From SAR324 cluster bacterium (GTDB lineage: Bacteria; SAR324; XYD2-FULL-50-16): a stretch of DNA of 64,000 nt. Below, piece after piece: positions 1 through 8,145 of the stretch. Made by a program: the position numbers and the translations under genes. Where the stretch lies: positions 165,563-229,562 of the forward strand of contig JANQGX010000056.1 of assembly GCA_028282885.1 (NCBI GenBank). The letters run 5' to 3'. Every line of letters starts with the position of its first letter. Position 1 is the stretch's first letter. The notes under the pieces are model-generated. The model saw only the letters and a program-made list of their open reading frames with translations. It made no database searches and was not told the DNA's origin.

Positions 1-450
1 TTCACTTCGCTGTTCAAGCTTCCAGTGTATAAGTTCATCCAGTTCGTTCTGTTCCAACTCTTCTTTAACAAAACACCGACGGAATGTTAAAAAACGGTTC
101 AAAGATAATTGATACCGTTCCAGCGCACAAGGCTTAATAATATAATCCAATACCCCCAACCGCATGATTCGTTGAATAATTTTTGATTCTTTTGCCGCTG
201 TAATAACAATTACATCCGTAAGAAAACGACGATTCCGGATTTCATACAACAATTGGACACCATCCATATCGGGCATATAAACATCCATGATCAACAGGTC
301 TGTCTCATGGTTGGCCAGATGTCCCAATGCATCATTCCCGTTTCTAGCCTCCCCGGTTACTGTGAAACCTGGAATAGTCAAGGTGAATTCTTTCCAGATA
401 CTGGATACCCTGAAGTCGTCTTCCGCAATCAAAACACTGTACTCTTCCAT
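1..450 (-). CDS. Response regulator, N-terminal part (C-terminus beyond window)
   Basis: A receiver-domain protein read on the minus strand; the first 150 codons are present and the rest runs off the left edge. The reading starts MEEYSVLIAEDD, giving the acidic pair D11/D12. Asp56 in the motif LLIMDVYMPDMDG is the predicted phosphorylation site, with Thr84 (VIVITAAKE) and Lys106 (DYIIKP) completing the receiver active site. The short sequence after Lys106 (CALERYQLSLNRFL) resembles the linker of CitB/DcuR-type regulators, which usually end in a helix-turn-helix; that part is not visible, so the output domain is an inference. An in-frame stop lies seven codons upstream of this ATG, which supports the start; there is no strong ribosome binding site. 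Confidence 0.8.
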   Translation of the reverse strand, partial: MEEYSVLIAEDDFRVSSIWKEFTLTIPGFTVTGEARNGNDALGHLANHETDLLIMDVYMPDMDGVQLLYEIRNRRFLTDVIVITAAKESKIIQRIMRLGVLDYIIKPCALERYQLSLNRFLTFRRCFVKEELEQNELDELIHWKLEQRSE

Positions 451-674
451 CGCAATAGATTTTGTTGTCAGGCAATTACCTGAATATTAGATTCAAATTC
501 GTTCCTTAAAGCACCTGAGGAGGATTCACCGGTTAAATATGATGTAGGGGATATTGATTACCAATGAACTCGATTATCAAACAGACTCCTGAGTAACGAA
601 TAATCTATTCATATAGTAGATGAAAAGGTCTGGCAAAAAAAGTCAAAACAAAGGACAATAAAAATCGTTTGAAA

Positions 675-745
675 CTCCCACCGGCTGAGTTCCGGGTGAA
701 ACACCCAAGCAACCATCCGGATGAAGCGATTTGCCTGTAAAGGTA
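675..745 (+). promoter_or_regulatory. Candidate structured RNA leader upstream of tag
   Basis: Within the 323-base gap 451-773, a compact set of inverted repeats precedes tag. GGGTG-AAA-CACCC (694-706) forms a perfect five-pair hairpin, CACCGG (679-684) can pair with the CCGG beginning at 692, and CATCCGGATG (714-723) is self-complementary. The phrase GGGTGAAACACCC followed by AAGCAACC recalls conserved pieces of SAM-I and cobalamin riboswitches, but I cannot match the full consensus of either. The rest of the gap shows nothing I can name. Confidence 0.3.
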
Positions 746-773
746 GAATTACACTCAACTATTATGGAAGAAA

Positions 774-1349
774 ATGGATAAACCGAGATGCGGCTGGGTC
801 AAACCGACCAATCAACTCTATGTGGATTATCACGATAAAGAATGGGGCGTACCGGTCCACGATGACAGAACCCTTTTTGAGTTTCTCATCTTGGAGTCGT
901 TTCAGGCCGGTCTAAGCTGGGAAATAGTATTGAAGAAGAGACCGGCTTTCCGTAAGGCTTTTGCCAATTTTGCGGTTGAAAAAGTAGCCGGATTTAACGA
1001 GAAAAAAATCCAATCGCTTCTTACCAATAAGGATATTATCCGCAACAAGCTGAAAATTAACGCTGCCGTCAATAATGCACAGCGATTTATTGAAATCCAG
1101 GAAGAGTTTGGAAGTTTTGATGACTACATTTGGAGATTTGTTGACGGACAACCACTTGTCAATAGTTGGAAAAGTCTGGATCAGATCCCTGCCAATACGG
1201 AGTTATCCGATCAGCTAAGCAAAGATCTGAAGAAGAGGGGTTTTAAGTTTCTGGGAACCACCGTCTGCTACGCCCATATGCAGGCAACCGGCATGGTGAA
1301 CGATCACCTTGTGAGCTGTTTTCGTTATCGTGAAGTACAACAACTTTAG
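774..1349 (+). CDS. tag: DNA-3-methyladenine glycosylase I (Tag)
   Basis: Base-excision repair enzyme that removes 3-methyladenine from alkylated DNA. The 191-residue length is normal for Tag. Family landmarks are present: PRCGWV with Cys6, YHDKEWG with His20, the active-site region LESFQAGLSW with Glu41, the KKRGFKFLG motif, and MVNDHLVSC with His178 and Cys182. Cys6, His20, His178 and Cys182 match the zinc-binding set of the E. coli enzyme. The start at 774 was chosen because it begins MDKPRC, as in homologues; the ATG ten bases earlier is out of frame and stops after five codons. GGAAG lies only three bases upstream, an unusually tight spacing. The gene stands alone behind a possible structured leader. 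Confidence 0.95.
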   Translation: MDKPRCGWVKPTNQLYVDYHDKEWGVPVHDDRTLFEFLILESFQAGLSWEIVLKKRPAFRKAFANFAVEKVAGFNEKKIQSLLTNKDIIRNKLKINAAVNNAQRFIEIQEEFGSFDDYIWRFVDGQPLVNSWKSLDQIPANTELSDQLSKDLKKRGFKFLGTTVCYAHMQATGMVNDHLVSCFRYREVQQL

Positions 1350-1394
1350 ATATACGAGGCGACAAACCGGCTGATGCAATGTCGGTGGATCAAC

Positions 1395-2015
1395 TCAGGC
1401 GGAAAGGGAGGCAACAAACTCTTCTATGGCATAAGCAAATACGTCATCATAGTTGTCATCCTTCAATATAGTCGTTTCCAGCTTCCTGTACTGAGTCAGT
1501 CCATGAACCATGCCCCAAAACATGAATCCGAAACGCTTGGTATTTACCTCCCTGAACTTTTTAGATTTTATCCCTTCTTGAATGATGTGCTCAGCGATAT
1601 TGAGCGCTTTCTCGGCCTGATAATCGATTTTTCCTTTCATACCGGATTCAAATAGAATTTCCGGAGTCGAAATGAAGTAGTTGATGATGTAATAATAGTT
1701 TTTACGTTTTTGACTAAACTCCTGATAAGAAGCAGCAATTCTTTTGAGTTTCTCGGAAGGATCAGATATGGAGTCGATCGACTCGACCAGATACTGCCTT
1801 AACAGCTCCAATCCCTCTTTCTGAAGAACCAGAAACAGATCCTCCTTGTTTTTAAAATAGGAATAAAGGGTGGCCACACCCAATTCTGCCCTTTTGGCAA
1901 TCTGATTCATGGAAGCACCATTTATCCCTTTTTCGTGAAGCAATTGCCTTGCAGCAGAGAGTATTGACTCTCTCCTCGCTTGTTTTTCCCTCTCTCTTCT
2001 TTCTTTTAATCCCAA
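1395..2015 (-). CDS. TetR-family transcriptional regulator
   Basis: 206-residue DNA-binding repressor. Residues about 12-60 are a typical TetR helix-turn-helix domain, with ILSAARQLLHEKGINGAS followed by NQIAKRAELGVATLYSYFKNKEDL; the C-terminal two thirds is an all-helical ligand-binding and dimerisation region of unknown specificity. It faces tag tail to tail, so tag need not be its target. An inverted repeat about 105-140 bases upstream of its start (2119-2153) is a possible own operator. The family is secure; the ligand and regulon cannot be told from sequence. Confidence 0.9.
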   Translation of the reverse strand: MGLKERREREKQARRESILSAARQLLHEKGINGASMNQIAKRAELGVATLYSYFKNKEDLFLVLQKEGLELLRQYLVESIDSISDPSEKLKRIAASYQEFSQKRKNYYYIINYFISTPEILFESGMKGKIDYQAEKALNIAEHIIQEGIKSKKFREVNTKRFGFMFWGMVHGLTQYRKLETTILKDDNYDDVFAYAIEEFVASLSA

Positions 2016-2118
2016 TTCTTTTCCTTGGTTAATGAAGTAATTCGGTTTTGAGTTTCTTGTTAATAATCTCCGGCTTTCATTCAGTCAAACAGATCCGATC
2101 TCCGTTCCGCTTTCCGGC

Positions 2119-2153
2119 ATTGATCATCACTTAATCCTATCACCCTGATCAAT
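2119..2153. promoter_or_regulatory. Inverted repeat, possible TetR operator
   Basis: ATTGATCA (2119-2126) and TGATCAAT (2146-2153) are perfect complements separated by 19 bases, upstream of the TetR gene. TetR proteins usually bind palindromes near their own promoter, but 19 bases is a long spacer, so the assignment is tentative. Confidence 0.3.
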
Positions 2154-2513
2154 CTTCTCTTTAGAGACAGGAAAAACCGAAGATACCGGGCCATTGAATC
2201 AAGGCAAAACCGCTAGGCCAACTCGGATAACCTTAACGGATCTCTTTTGAAATCCAACCAAGGTGATCGTATGCAGGCCCATTGATTAATGCTACACAAA
2301 TGCAACATACTAAGAACCGACGGATACCGAAATCCGATCAAACCTCTTCGGATACTCCTTGACGCAATCCGTAAAACCGTCCGACAGATCACCAATGCCA
2401 ATCGACCACCCGAAAGCAGCCCGGGACTGATTTATCTGTGTCGAAACTGAGATTTCACTGAAGTTTCGAATGGCTTTCGACAAAAGAAAGGTAGTTCAGA
2501 CTGGTAAGAAAGT

Positions 2514-2537
2514 CAATTCCCCTTGTTCGGGGAATTG
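2514..2537 (-). terminator. Terminator-like hairpin after the por/nuo-like operon
   Basis: CAATTCCCC and GGGGAATTG form a perfect nine-pair stem around a six-base loop, 8 bases after the last stop codon of the minus-strand operon. The sequence behind it is only moderately T-rich, so it may be a weak terminator or a 3'-end stabilising hairpin. Confidence 0.55.
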
Positions 2538-2544
2538 GCAATTC

Positions 2545-3258
2545 TTATCTGCAGTGCAGGCAGATATCGAAGTGGTCCTCAGGAAGATTGAGGGTCTCTT
2601 TGAAGTGATCCAATTGTTTAACCGGGGCAATGTGTCTTCCGCATTTTGTACACTTCTGCATGGGAAATTCAGTGTTCCAGATGGTACGAACACCATTTTT
2701 CTCCGAATACTGGATAAAATCCACAGGGCAGACATAGGCGCAGGAACCGCATGCGATGCAATCCGGTGGTGTTTCATCAAATGGAGTGGCAACTTCACGG
2801 GTGAAACCGCGGCTCTTGTAGCCAATCGCATTGACTCCGACCACTTCTTTGCAGGTTCTAATACACATTCCACAAAGAATACAGCCTTTGATATCCAGTT
2901 CAAACCGACTCTTTTCCACTTCCAACTTTTGCGCAATATCCTGCAACACCTGGCTCTTTTTGTTTCGACTCAACAGCAGCTCGATGACCAGCTTCCTGAC
3001 GTTCAGAACGCGCTCGGTTACCGTTTGAACCTCAAGTCCTTCCGCTACTTCATAGATGCAGGAAGCAACTATTCGGGTTCTATTTCTATGCGTAATTTCA
3101 ACCACACAGAGTCGGCAGGCACCGTATGGTTTCAATTCATCGTTATGACAAAGATGCGGAATATAAATATTGGCGTCTTTTGCAGCCTGCAGAATCGTCG
3201 ATCCTGCCGGTGCCTCTAATTTCCTTCCGTCTATTGTCAGGTTCACTTTATCAGACAT
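2545..3258 (-). CDS. HoxU/NuoG-N-like iron-sulfur subunit of NADH module
   Basis: 237-residue electron-transfer subunit, last gene of the operon. The N-terminus is a plant-type [2Fe-2S] domain with Cys37, Cys48, Cys51 and Cys67. Two ferredoxin-like [4Fe-4S] sets follow: Cys127/130/133/137 (CILCGMCIRTC) and Cys168/171/174/178 (CIACGSCAYVCPV). A final pair of CxxC motifs (Cys204/207 and Cys234/237) ends exactly at the C-terminus. The His-Cys cluster usual between the first two domains of HoxU and NuoG is absent: residues 70-126 contain no cysteine. No hydrogenase H-cluster or molybdopterin domain follows. It should bridge the NuoF-like flavoprotein to another acceptor, probably the ferredoxin of the Por enzyme upstream. 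Confidence 0.85.
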   Translation of the reverse strand: MSDKVNLTIDGRKLEAPAGSTILQAAKDANIYIPHLCHNDELKPYGACRLCVVEITHRNRTRIVASCIYEVAEGLEVQTVTERVLNVRKLVIELLLSRNKKSQVLQDIAQKLEVEKSRFELDIKGCILCGMCIRTCKEVVGVNAIGYKSRGFTREVATPFDETPPDCIACGSCAYVCPVDFIQYSEKNGVRTIWNTEFPMQKCTKCGRHIAPVKQLDHFKETLNLPEDHFDICLHCR

Positions 3259-3292
3259 GTTTATCTCTCATATTGGAAATTCTAACCGAATT

Positions 3293-5146
3293 TTATTCCA
3301 CGATTACAGCGTCAAACTTGCAAACTTCGTAGCAGGCTCCACACTGAATACATTTATCTTGGTCAAGGGTATGCAGTTTTTTCTTCTCTCCTGCAATTGC
3401 ATCTGTTGGACAGGGTTTGAAACAGAGGTGGCATCCGTTACAGGTTTCGGAATCAATTTTATAAGTGATCAATGCTTTACAGACCCCTGCCGGACATTTT
3501 TTGTCCTTGATGTGAGCTTCATACTCATCTCTGAAATACCGAATCGTGCTTAGAACAGGTGCCGGGGCAGAACCTCCCAGAGCGCACAGGGAGCCGTCAG
3601 CGATTGCCTGGCCCATCCATTCCAGGGTTTCAATATCGCCTTCCTGGCCGTTTCCTTCGCATATTCGATCCAGGATGACACGCATCTGGTGGACACCTTC
3701 CCGACACGGCGTGCACTTTCCACAGGATTCATCTTCCAGAAACTGCAGGAAATAGCGTGCTATATCGACCATACAGGTTCGTTCATCCATTACAATCATA
3801 CCACCGGAGCCCATCATCGAACCCAGCTTGGTCAATTCATCAAAATCGACCGGTGAATCCAGGTATTCTTCCGGAATACAGCCACCGGATGGACCTCCTG
3901 TCTGAACCGCTTTGAACTTTCTCCCCTTGGGAATTCCTCCACCAATTTCAAAGATGATTTCCCGAAGAGTGATTCCCATGGGAACTTCCACCAAACCGGT
4001 ATTGTTGATTTTACCAACCAGGGCAAAAATCTTGGTTCCTTTGCTGTTCTCAGTCCCGATGGATTGATACCACTTGGCTCCCTTGCTGATGACCAGGGGA
4101 ACATTCGCCCAGGTTTCAACATTGTTCAGGCAGGTGGGTTTATCATAAAGTCCGCGATCCGTGGCATGAACGTATTTAGCCCGAGGTTCTCCCGCCCGAC
4201 CCTCAATTGATGCAAACAGCGCGGATGACTCACCACAGACAAAGGCGCCACCACCGCGGTTGATTTGAATATCAAAACTGAAATCGGTCCCCATAATGTT
4301 TTTGCCGATGAGGCCGAGTTCACGGGCCTGTTCAATAGCCAGCGTGATATTGGTTACCGCTAATGGATATTCGTTTCTGACATAGATATATCCCTCGCTG
4401 GAACCGATTGCATAAGCTCCGATCAGCATACCTTCCAAAACGGTATGAGGGTTCCCTTCGAGAATACTCCGGTCCATGTAGGCCCCCGGATCTCCTTCGT
4501 CAGCATTACAGATGACATATTTGGGATCGCCAACCGCTTTACGTGTGGAATCCCATTTCCACCCGGCCGGAAAACCACCGCCGCCACGTCCCCTGAGATT
4601 GGCTTCGATGATCTCATCGATGACCTCCTGGGGTTTTGTCTCTGACAATACCTTTGCCAAAGCGCCATATCCGCCAATAGCAAGATAGTCATTGATACTG
4701 GTCGGATTGATCTGGCTGTTCTGGCCCAGGATAAACCGTTGTTGCTTCTTATAGAATCCCACATCGTGCTCACGGATAATCTTTTCGCCCGTCTGGGGAT
4801 CCTTGTATAATAGACGTTCAATGGTCTCACCATTAAGAACGGTCTTTTCAATAATCTCTGGCGCATCTTTCAGCCCGACCTTTTGGTAGAAAATATTGCC
4901 GGGGCTGATCAGTACGATCGGGCCTCGTTCACAAAAGCCGTGACATCCTGAGGCACGAACATCCATCACATCCTGCAGATTCTGCTGTTCGATTTCAGCT
5001 TTGAATCCGTCAATCAATTTTTGAGTTCCATAGGCAAGACAGCCGCTTCCAGCACAGATAATAATCTGGGTTTTCTTAGGATCAACGGACTTCTTGACCT
5101 CACTCTGATAATCAAAAAAATCTTGGGGTGTCGTTAGTTTTTTCAT
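3293..5146 (-). CDS. nuoF: NuoF/HydB-like NADH-binding flavoprotein
   Basis: 617-residue NADH dehydrogenase (diaphorase) subunit of the long HydB/HndC type. In order: an N-terminal thioredoxin-like [2Fe-2S] domain (Cys31, Cys36 and ASGCHGFCERG), the NADH/FMN domain with GRGGGGFPAGWKW and NADEGDPGAYMDR, the [4Fe-4S] motif ESCGKCTPCREG, and a C-terminal pair of ferredoxin clusters (CNGCHLCFKPCP and CIQCGACYEVC). Ordinary complex I NuoF lacks the extra N- and C-terminal domains, so this is the soluble, possibly electron-bifurcating version. The start codon overlaps the preceding stop (TAATG), implying translational coupling to the NuoE-like gene. Confidence 0.92.
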   Translation of the reverse strand: MKKLTTPQDFFDYQSEVKKSVDPKKTQIIICAGSGCLAYGTQKLIDGFKAEIEQQNLQDVMDVRASGCHGFCERGPIVLISPGNIFYQKVGLKDAPEIIEKTVLNGETIERLLYKDPQTGEKIIREHDVGFYKKQQRFILGQNSQINPTSINDYLAIGGYGALAKVLSETKPQEVIDEIIEANLRGRGGGGFPAGWKWDSTRKAVGDPKYVICNADEGDPGAYMDRSILEGNPHTVLEGMLIGAYAIGSSEGYIYVRNEYPLAVTNITLAIEQARELGLIGKNIMGTDFSFDIQINRGGGAFVCGESSALFASIEGRAGEPRAKYVHATDRGLYDKPTCLNNVETWANVPLVISKGAKWYQSIGTENSKGTKIFALVGKINNTGLVEVPMGITLREIIFEIGGGIPKGRKFKAVQTGGPSGGCIPEEYLDSPVDFDELTKLGSMMGSGGMIVMDERTCMVDIARYFLQFLEDESCGKCTPCREGVHQMRVILDRICEGNGQEGDIETLEWMGQAIADGSLCALGGSAPAPVLSTIRYFRDEYEAHIKDKKCPAGVCKALITYKIDSETCNGCHLCFKPCPTDAIAGEKKKLHTLDQDKCIQCGACYEVCKFDAVIVE

Positions 5147-5610
5147 TATGCATTCCCTTCCTTACCTAGCTTTTTCAGGAGCTTGTCCGTTTTTGCGATT
5201 GTCATCTTGCCATGATACTCTTCATTGACAACCATCACCGGTCCTAAAGCACAGGCACCCAGACAGTTAACCGTTTCAAAAGTGTACATTAAATCTTCAG
5301 TCGTCTCGCCATCCTTAATCTCAAGAGTCCGTTCGATATGGTCGACAATCAGGGGGACACCTCGTACGTGGCAAGCGGTTCCCTGACATAGAGCCATTTG
5401 ATACTTCCCTCTCGGTTCAAGACTGAATGCTTTGTAAAATGTTGCTACTTCAAAAACCTGGCTGATGGAAACCTTCAGGAACTTACTGACCAGATCCAAA
5501 GCCTCCCGCGGCAGATAATTGAGCTCTTTTTGAACGTCCTGGAGTACAGGCACCAGGAATCCTTTGTTGGAATCGTATTTCTCAACAATTGCTTTTATTG
5601 TGTTTTCCAT
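5146..5610 (-). CDS. nuoE: NuoE-like [2Fe-2S] subunit
   Basis: 154-residue thioredoxin-fold [2Fe-2S] protein of the complex I 24-kDa family, about the usual length. The four cluster cysteines lie in CQGTACHVRG and CLGACALGPVM. It pairs with the NuoF-like flavoprotein that overlaps its stop codon. It sits nine bases after porB, so the NADH module is transcribed with the 2-oxoacid oxidoreductase. Confidence 0.92.
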   Translation of the reverse strand: MENTIKAIVEKYDSNKGFLVPVLQDVQKELNYLPREALDLVSKFLKVSISQVFEVATFYKAFSLEPRGKYQMALCQGTACHVRGVPLIVDHIERTLEIKDGETTEDLMYTFETVNCLGACALGPVMVVNEEYHGKMTIAKTDKLLKKLGKEGNA

Positions 5611-5619
5611 TAGACAAAC

Positions 5620-6552
5620 CTATTTTAAGCCGGATTTTTTTAATAAGTCGTTGTAGTTATCAGTAACCTGTTCCTGAAACTTTTCCATCATCTCTGGTGC
5701 CAAGCCCCTGAATCTGCCCTGTGGTTTCAAATACTCCTCAACAGGCCTCAGTTCCAAATCCTTAAAGGTCATCTTGTATCTCCCATTCACGACTTCAAAA
5801 AGCGGAAATACGCCGGTTTCAATGGCCAATCTTCCGATCCAGATTGCTTTCTCACTGGGAATTCTCCATCCTGTCGGACAGACAGAAAGGATGTGCACAT
5901 AAGCCGGTCCTTTGGTCTTGGCAGCTTTTTGTACTTTTTCGATCAGGTCAAGTGGATAACTTGGACAGGCTGTGGCTACATACGGAATATTATGGGAAAC
6001 CATTATTTCAGGCATATTCTTCTTGATGGTAAATTCTTCTCCCGGATTGATTTTCCCTGCCGGTGTAGTTGTGGTCCTGGCACCAAGCGGAGTTGCCGAT
6101 GATCGTTGAATTCCGGTATTCATGTAAGCTTCGTTGTCATAACAGACAAACATCATGTTATGACCTCTCTCCATCGCTCCGGAGAGTGCTTGAAATCCAA
6201 TATCAGTGGTTCCGCCGTCACCAGCCATACCCAGAATCACGGTTTCCTTTTCGGGAAGCCTGCCTTTGCGTACCTGAGCCTTGATACCAGCTTCAGTTCC
6301 CGATGCTACGGCTGCCGCATTCCCAAACGCCGTATGAAACCAGGGAACATCCCAACTTGTATGAGGAAAAGCAGAGGAGACAACCTCCATACACCCAGTT
6401 GCACATGAGACTATTACATTCTCGCCCAAGGCTTTACCTACCAGTCTGACTGCCAACGCCTCCGCACAGCCTTGGCAGGATTTGTGACCGGATACAAAAA
6501 ACTCTTTACTGTTTACTAGACGAGAAGCGTAAACATTTAATGGTTCCATCAT
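5620..6552 (-). CDS. porB: 2-oxoacid (pyruvate):ferredoxin oxidoreductase, beta subunit
   Basis: 310-residue thiamine-diphosphate-binding subunit. It has the CQGCAE motif near the N-terminus, GCMEVVSS, and the ThDP/magnesium motif MAGDGGTTDIGFQALSGA followed by CYDNEAYMNTG. These are typical of four-subunit pyruvate or 2-oxoacid ferredoxin oxidoreductases, which cleave a 2-oxoacid to acyl-CoA and CO2 and reduce ferredoxin, or run in reverse. Substrate preference cannot be fixed from sequence; ARTTTTPAGKINPGEE resembles PorB more than 2-oxoglutarate enzymes. It overlaps porA by four bases (ATGA). Confidence 0.93.
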   Translation of the reverse strand: MMEPLNVYASRLVNSKEFFVSGHKSCQGCAEALAVRLVGKALGENVIVSCATGCMEVVSSAFPHTSWDVPWFHTAFGNAAAVASGTEAGIKAQVRKGRLPEKETVILGMAGDGGTTDIGFQALSGAMERGHNMMFVCYDNEAYMNTGIQRSSATPLGARTTTTPAGKINPGEEFTIKKNMPEIMVSHNIPYVATACPSYPLDLIEKVQKAAKTKGPAYVHILSVCPTGWRIPSEKAIWIGRLAIETGVFPLFEVVNGRYKMTFKDLELRPVEEYLKPQGRFRGLAPEMMEKFQEQVTDNYNDLLKKSGLK

Positions 6553-7727
6553 TCTCTGACTCCATAAAATACATATTCGGATTGCTTTACTGAATCGTTT
6601 TCCCGACTTTTTGACATCTCATACATCTTGGCAAAATCCTTTCGTGTCACGTCTCTTCCAGCCAGGCCGCAAATATAATTGGTAATAACAGGAGATTCTT
6701 CCATGTGATACAGGGCGGATCGGATTTCAGCCGCAACCGGTCCTCCAACACCACCAAAAGTAACAGCTCGATCAATGACAATTACCTGCTTGGCTCCCTT
6801 CACCGCCTCCAGTAACTCTTCCTGGGGAAAGGGACGCCACAGTCTCAATTTCAACAATCCAACCGATTCCCCCTGTTCCTGGAGTTCATCCACAGTCAGC
6901 GAAGCGATTTCACCAAAACTTCCCAGGGTTAAAAACAGGGTTTCAGCGCCCTCGGTCTTATACTCCTCGACAGGATGATAATAGCGACCGGTAATATCCC
7001 CCATCTCCTTCCAGGTATCCAGAACTACCGATTTGGCATCGAGCAGCGCCTGTTCGTGAGCTCTTTTTGCTTCGGTGAAAATATTGGGCATACCTAGGGC
7101 ACCCATGGTAATTGCCTTATCCGGATGAAGTCGATTAACAGGCTCCAATTCAGGTAGGAATTGTTTGACCCACTCCTTGTCCCAGTATTCAATCGGTTCG
7201 ATTACATGGGTCAGCAAAAAACCATCGAGATTCACGATGAATGGTAATGAAACTTTGGGATTTTCAGCGACCTTAAAGGCATAAATCATATGATCAAAGA
7301 CATCCTGCCCATTTTCGGTAAAAATCTGAATGGCACCACAATCCCTGATGGACATTACGTCTGAATGATCATTCCAGATACTCAGGGGACCTGACAGCGA
7401 CCTGTTGGCCAAAGCCATTACGATAGGTAGCCGCAGGGAGGCCGCAAGGAAAACAACCTCATTCATTACGGCAAGTCCCTGGGAACTGGTACAGGTAAAG
7501 GTACGTGCTCCGGTTGCCGAAGAGCCGCAGGCAACACTCATGGCTGAATGTTCCGATTCAACCGGAATAAACTCCGCATCCAGATGTCCATCGGCAACCA
7601 TCTCCGACAAATGCTCTACAATATGAGTCTGAGGGGTTATCGGATAGGCCGAGACAACATCTACGTCAGCCATTCCCACCGCTTCGGCGGCAGCAATGGA
7701 TACTTCAACTCCAACTCTTTTGGTCAT
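6549..7727 (-). CDS. porA: 2-oxoacid (pyruvate):ferredoxin oxidoreductase, alpha subunit
   Basis: 392-residue alpha subunit. Recognisable landmarks are SAYPITPQTHIVE near the N-terminus, VESEHSAMS, RTFTCTSSQGLAVMNEV and the C-terminal domain-II transketolase region with RLWRPFPQEEL and the DRAVTFGGVGG motif. The length matches PorA. It overlaps porD by one base and porB by four, so it is tightly coupled within the operon. Together with beta, gamma and delta it makes a complete four-subunit enzyme. Confidence 0.93.
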   Translation of the reverse strand: MTKRVGVEVSIAAAEAVGMADVDVVSAYPITPQTHIVEHLSEMVADGHLDAEFIPVESEHSAMSVACGSSATGARTFTCTSSQGLAVMNEVVFLAASLRLPIVMALANRSLSGPLSIWNDHSDVMSIRDCGAIQIFTENGQDVFDHMIYAFKVAENPKVSLPFIVNLDGFLLTHVIEPIEYWDKEWVKQFLPELEPVNRLHPDKAITMGALGMPNIFTEAKRAHEQALLDAKSVVLDTWKEMGDITGRYYHPVEEYKTEGAETLFLTLGSFGEIASLTVDELQEQGESVGLLKLRLWRPFPQEELLEAVKGAKQVIVIDRAVTFGGVGGPVAAEIRSALYHMEESPVITNYICGLAGRDVTRKDFAKMYEMSKSRENDSVKQSEYVFYGVRE

Positions 7728-8017
7728 TATTCCTCCTCAGCCACCATTTCGATACAACCGGTGAAACATTCATATGCGCAAATACCACAACCCTTGCAGT
7801 AATAAAGGTCAGCTTCAAAATAGCCCTCTTCGGTTTTGACCACTGCCATATCAGGGCAAAATATGTAGCAGATTCCGCATTTTATACATTTACTTTTGTC
7901 AACGATGGGTCTTAAAGACCTCCAATCCCCGGTTTTGTACTCTCTTGAGGATCCGGACTGACTTATGGCAAAGCCAACTTCCAGATCTCTCCAACCCGGT
8001 TCTTTCACGGTACTCAC
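7727..8017 (-). CDS. porD: 2-oxoacid:ferredoxin oxidoreductase, delta (2x[4Fe-4S] ferredoxin) subunit
   Basis: Ferredoxin subunit with two [4Fe-4S] clusters: CIKCGICYIFCPD and CKGCGICAYECFTGC. The start was set at the GTG at 8017 because AAGGAG lies seven bases before it and the product (96 residues, MSTVKEPGWRDLEVG) then begins like other PorD proteins. A longer in-frame reading to 8101 is open but its extra N-terminus (MVDDVIFTGNHFWYP) does not look like the family. An adjacent GTG at 8020 is equally possible. Confidence 0.88.
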   Translation of the reverse strand: MSTVKEPGWRDLEVGFAISQSGSSREYKTGDWRSLRPIVDKSKCIKCGICYIFCPDMAVVKTEEGYFEADLYYCKGCGICAYECFTGCIEMVAEEE

Positions 8018-8145
8018 CACGTTTCTCCTTAATAATCTCCCGTTTGAAAACAGGATAGGGTACCAAAAATGATTACCGGTAAATATAACATCATCGACCA
8101 TTTCCGGTAATTCCAGTTCAGATATAAAACTAAGACTGATGCGGA

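Larger units (their letters stand above)
2016..2544. other. Intergenic region, 529 bases
   Basis: Between the divergently placed TetR gene and the 3' end of the oxidoreductase operon. It contains the perfect 8-base inverted repeat ATTGATCA-N19-TGATCAAT and, at its right end, a terminator-like hairpin. No further coding sequence was convincing. Confidence 0.6.

Noticed and set aside
2470..3219. 249-codon plus-strand ORF
   Set aside because: It is the antisense shadow of the HoxU-like iron-sulfur gene, whose cysteine motifs are unmistakable.
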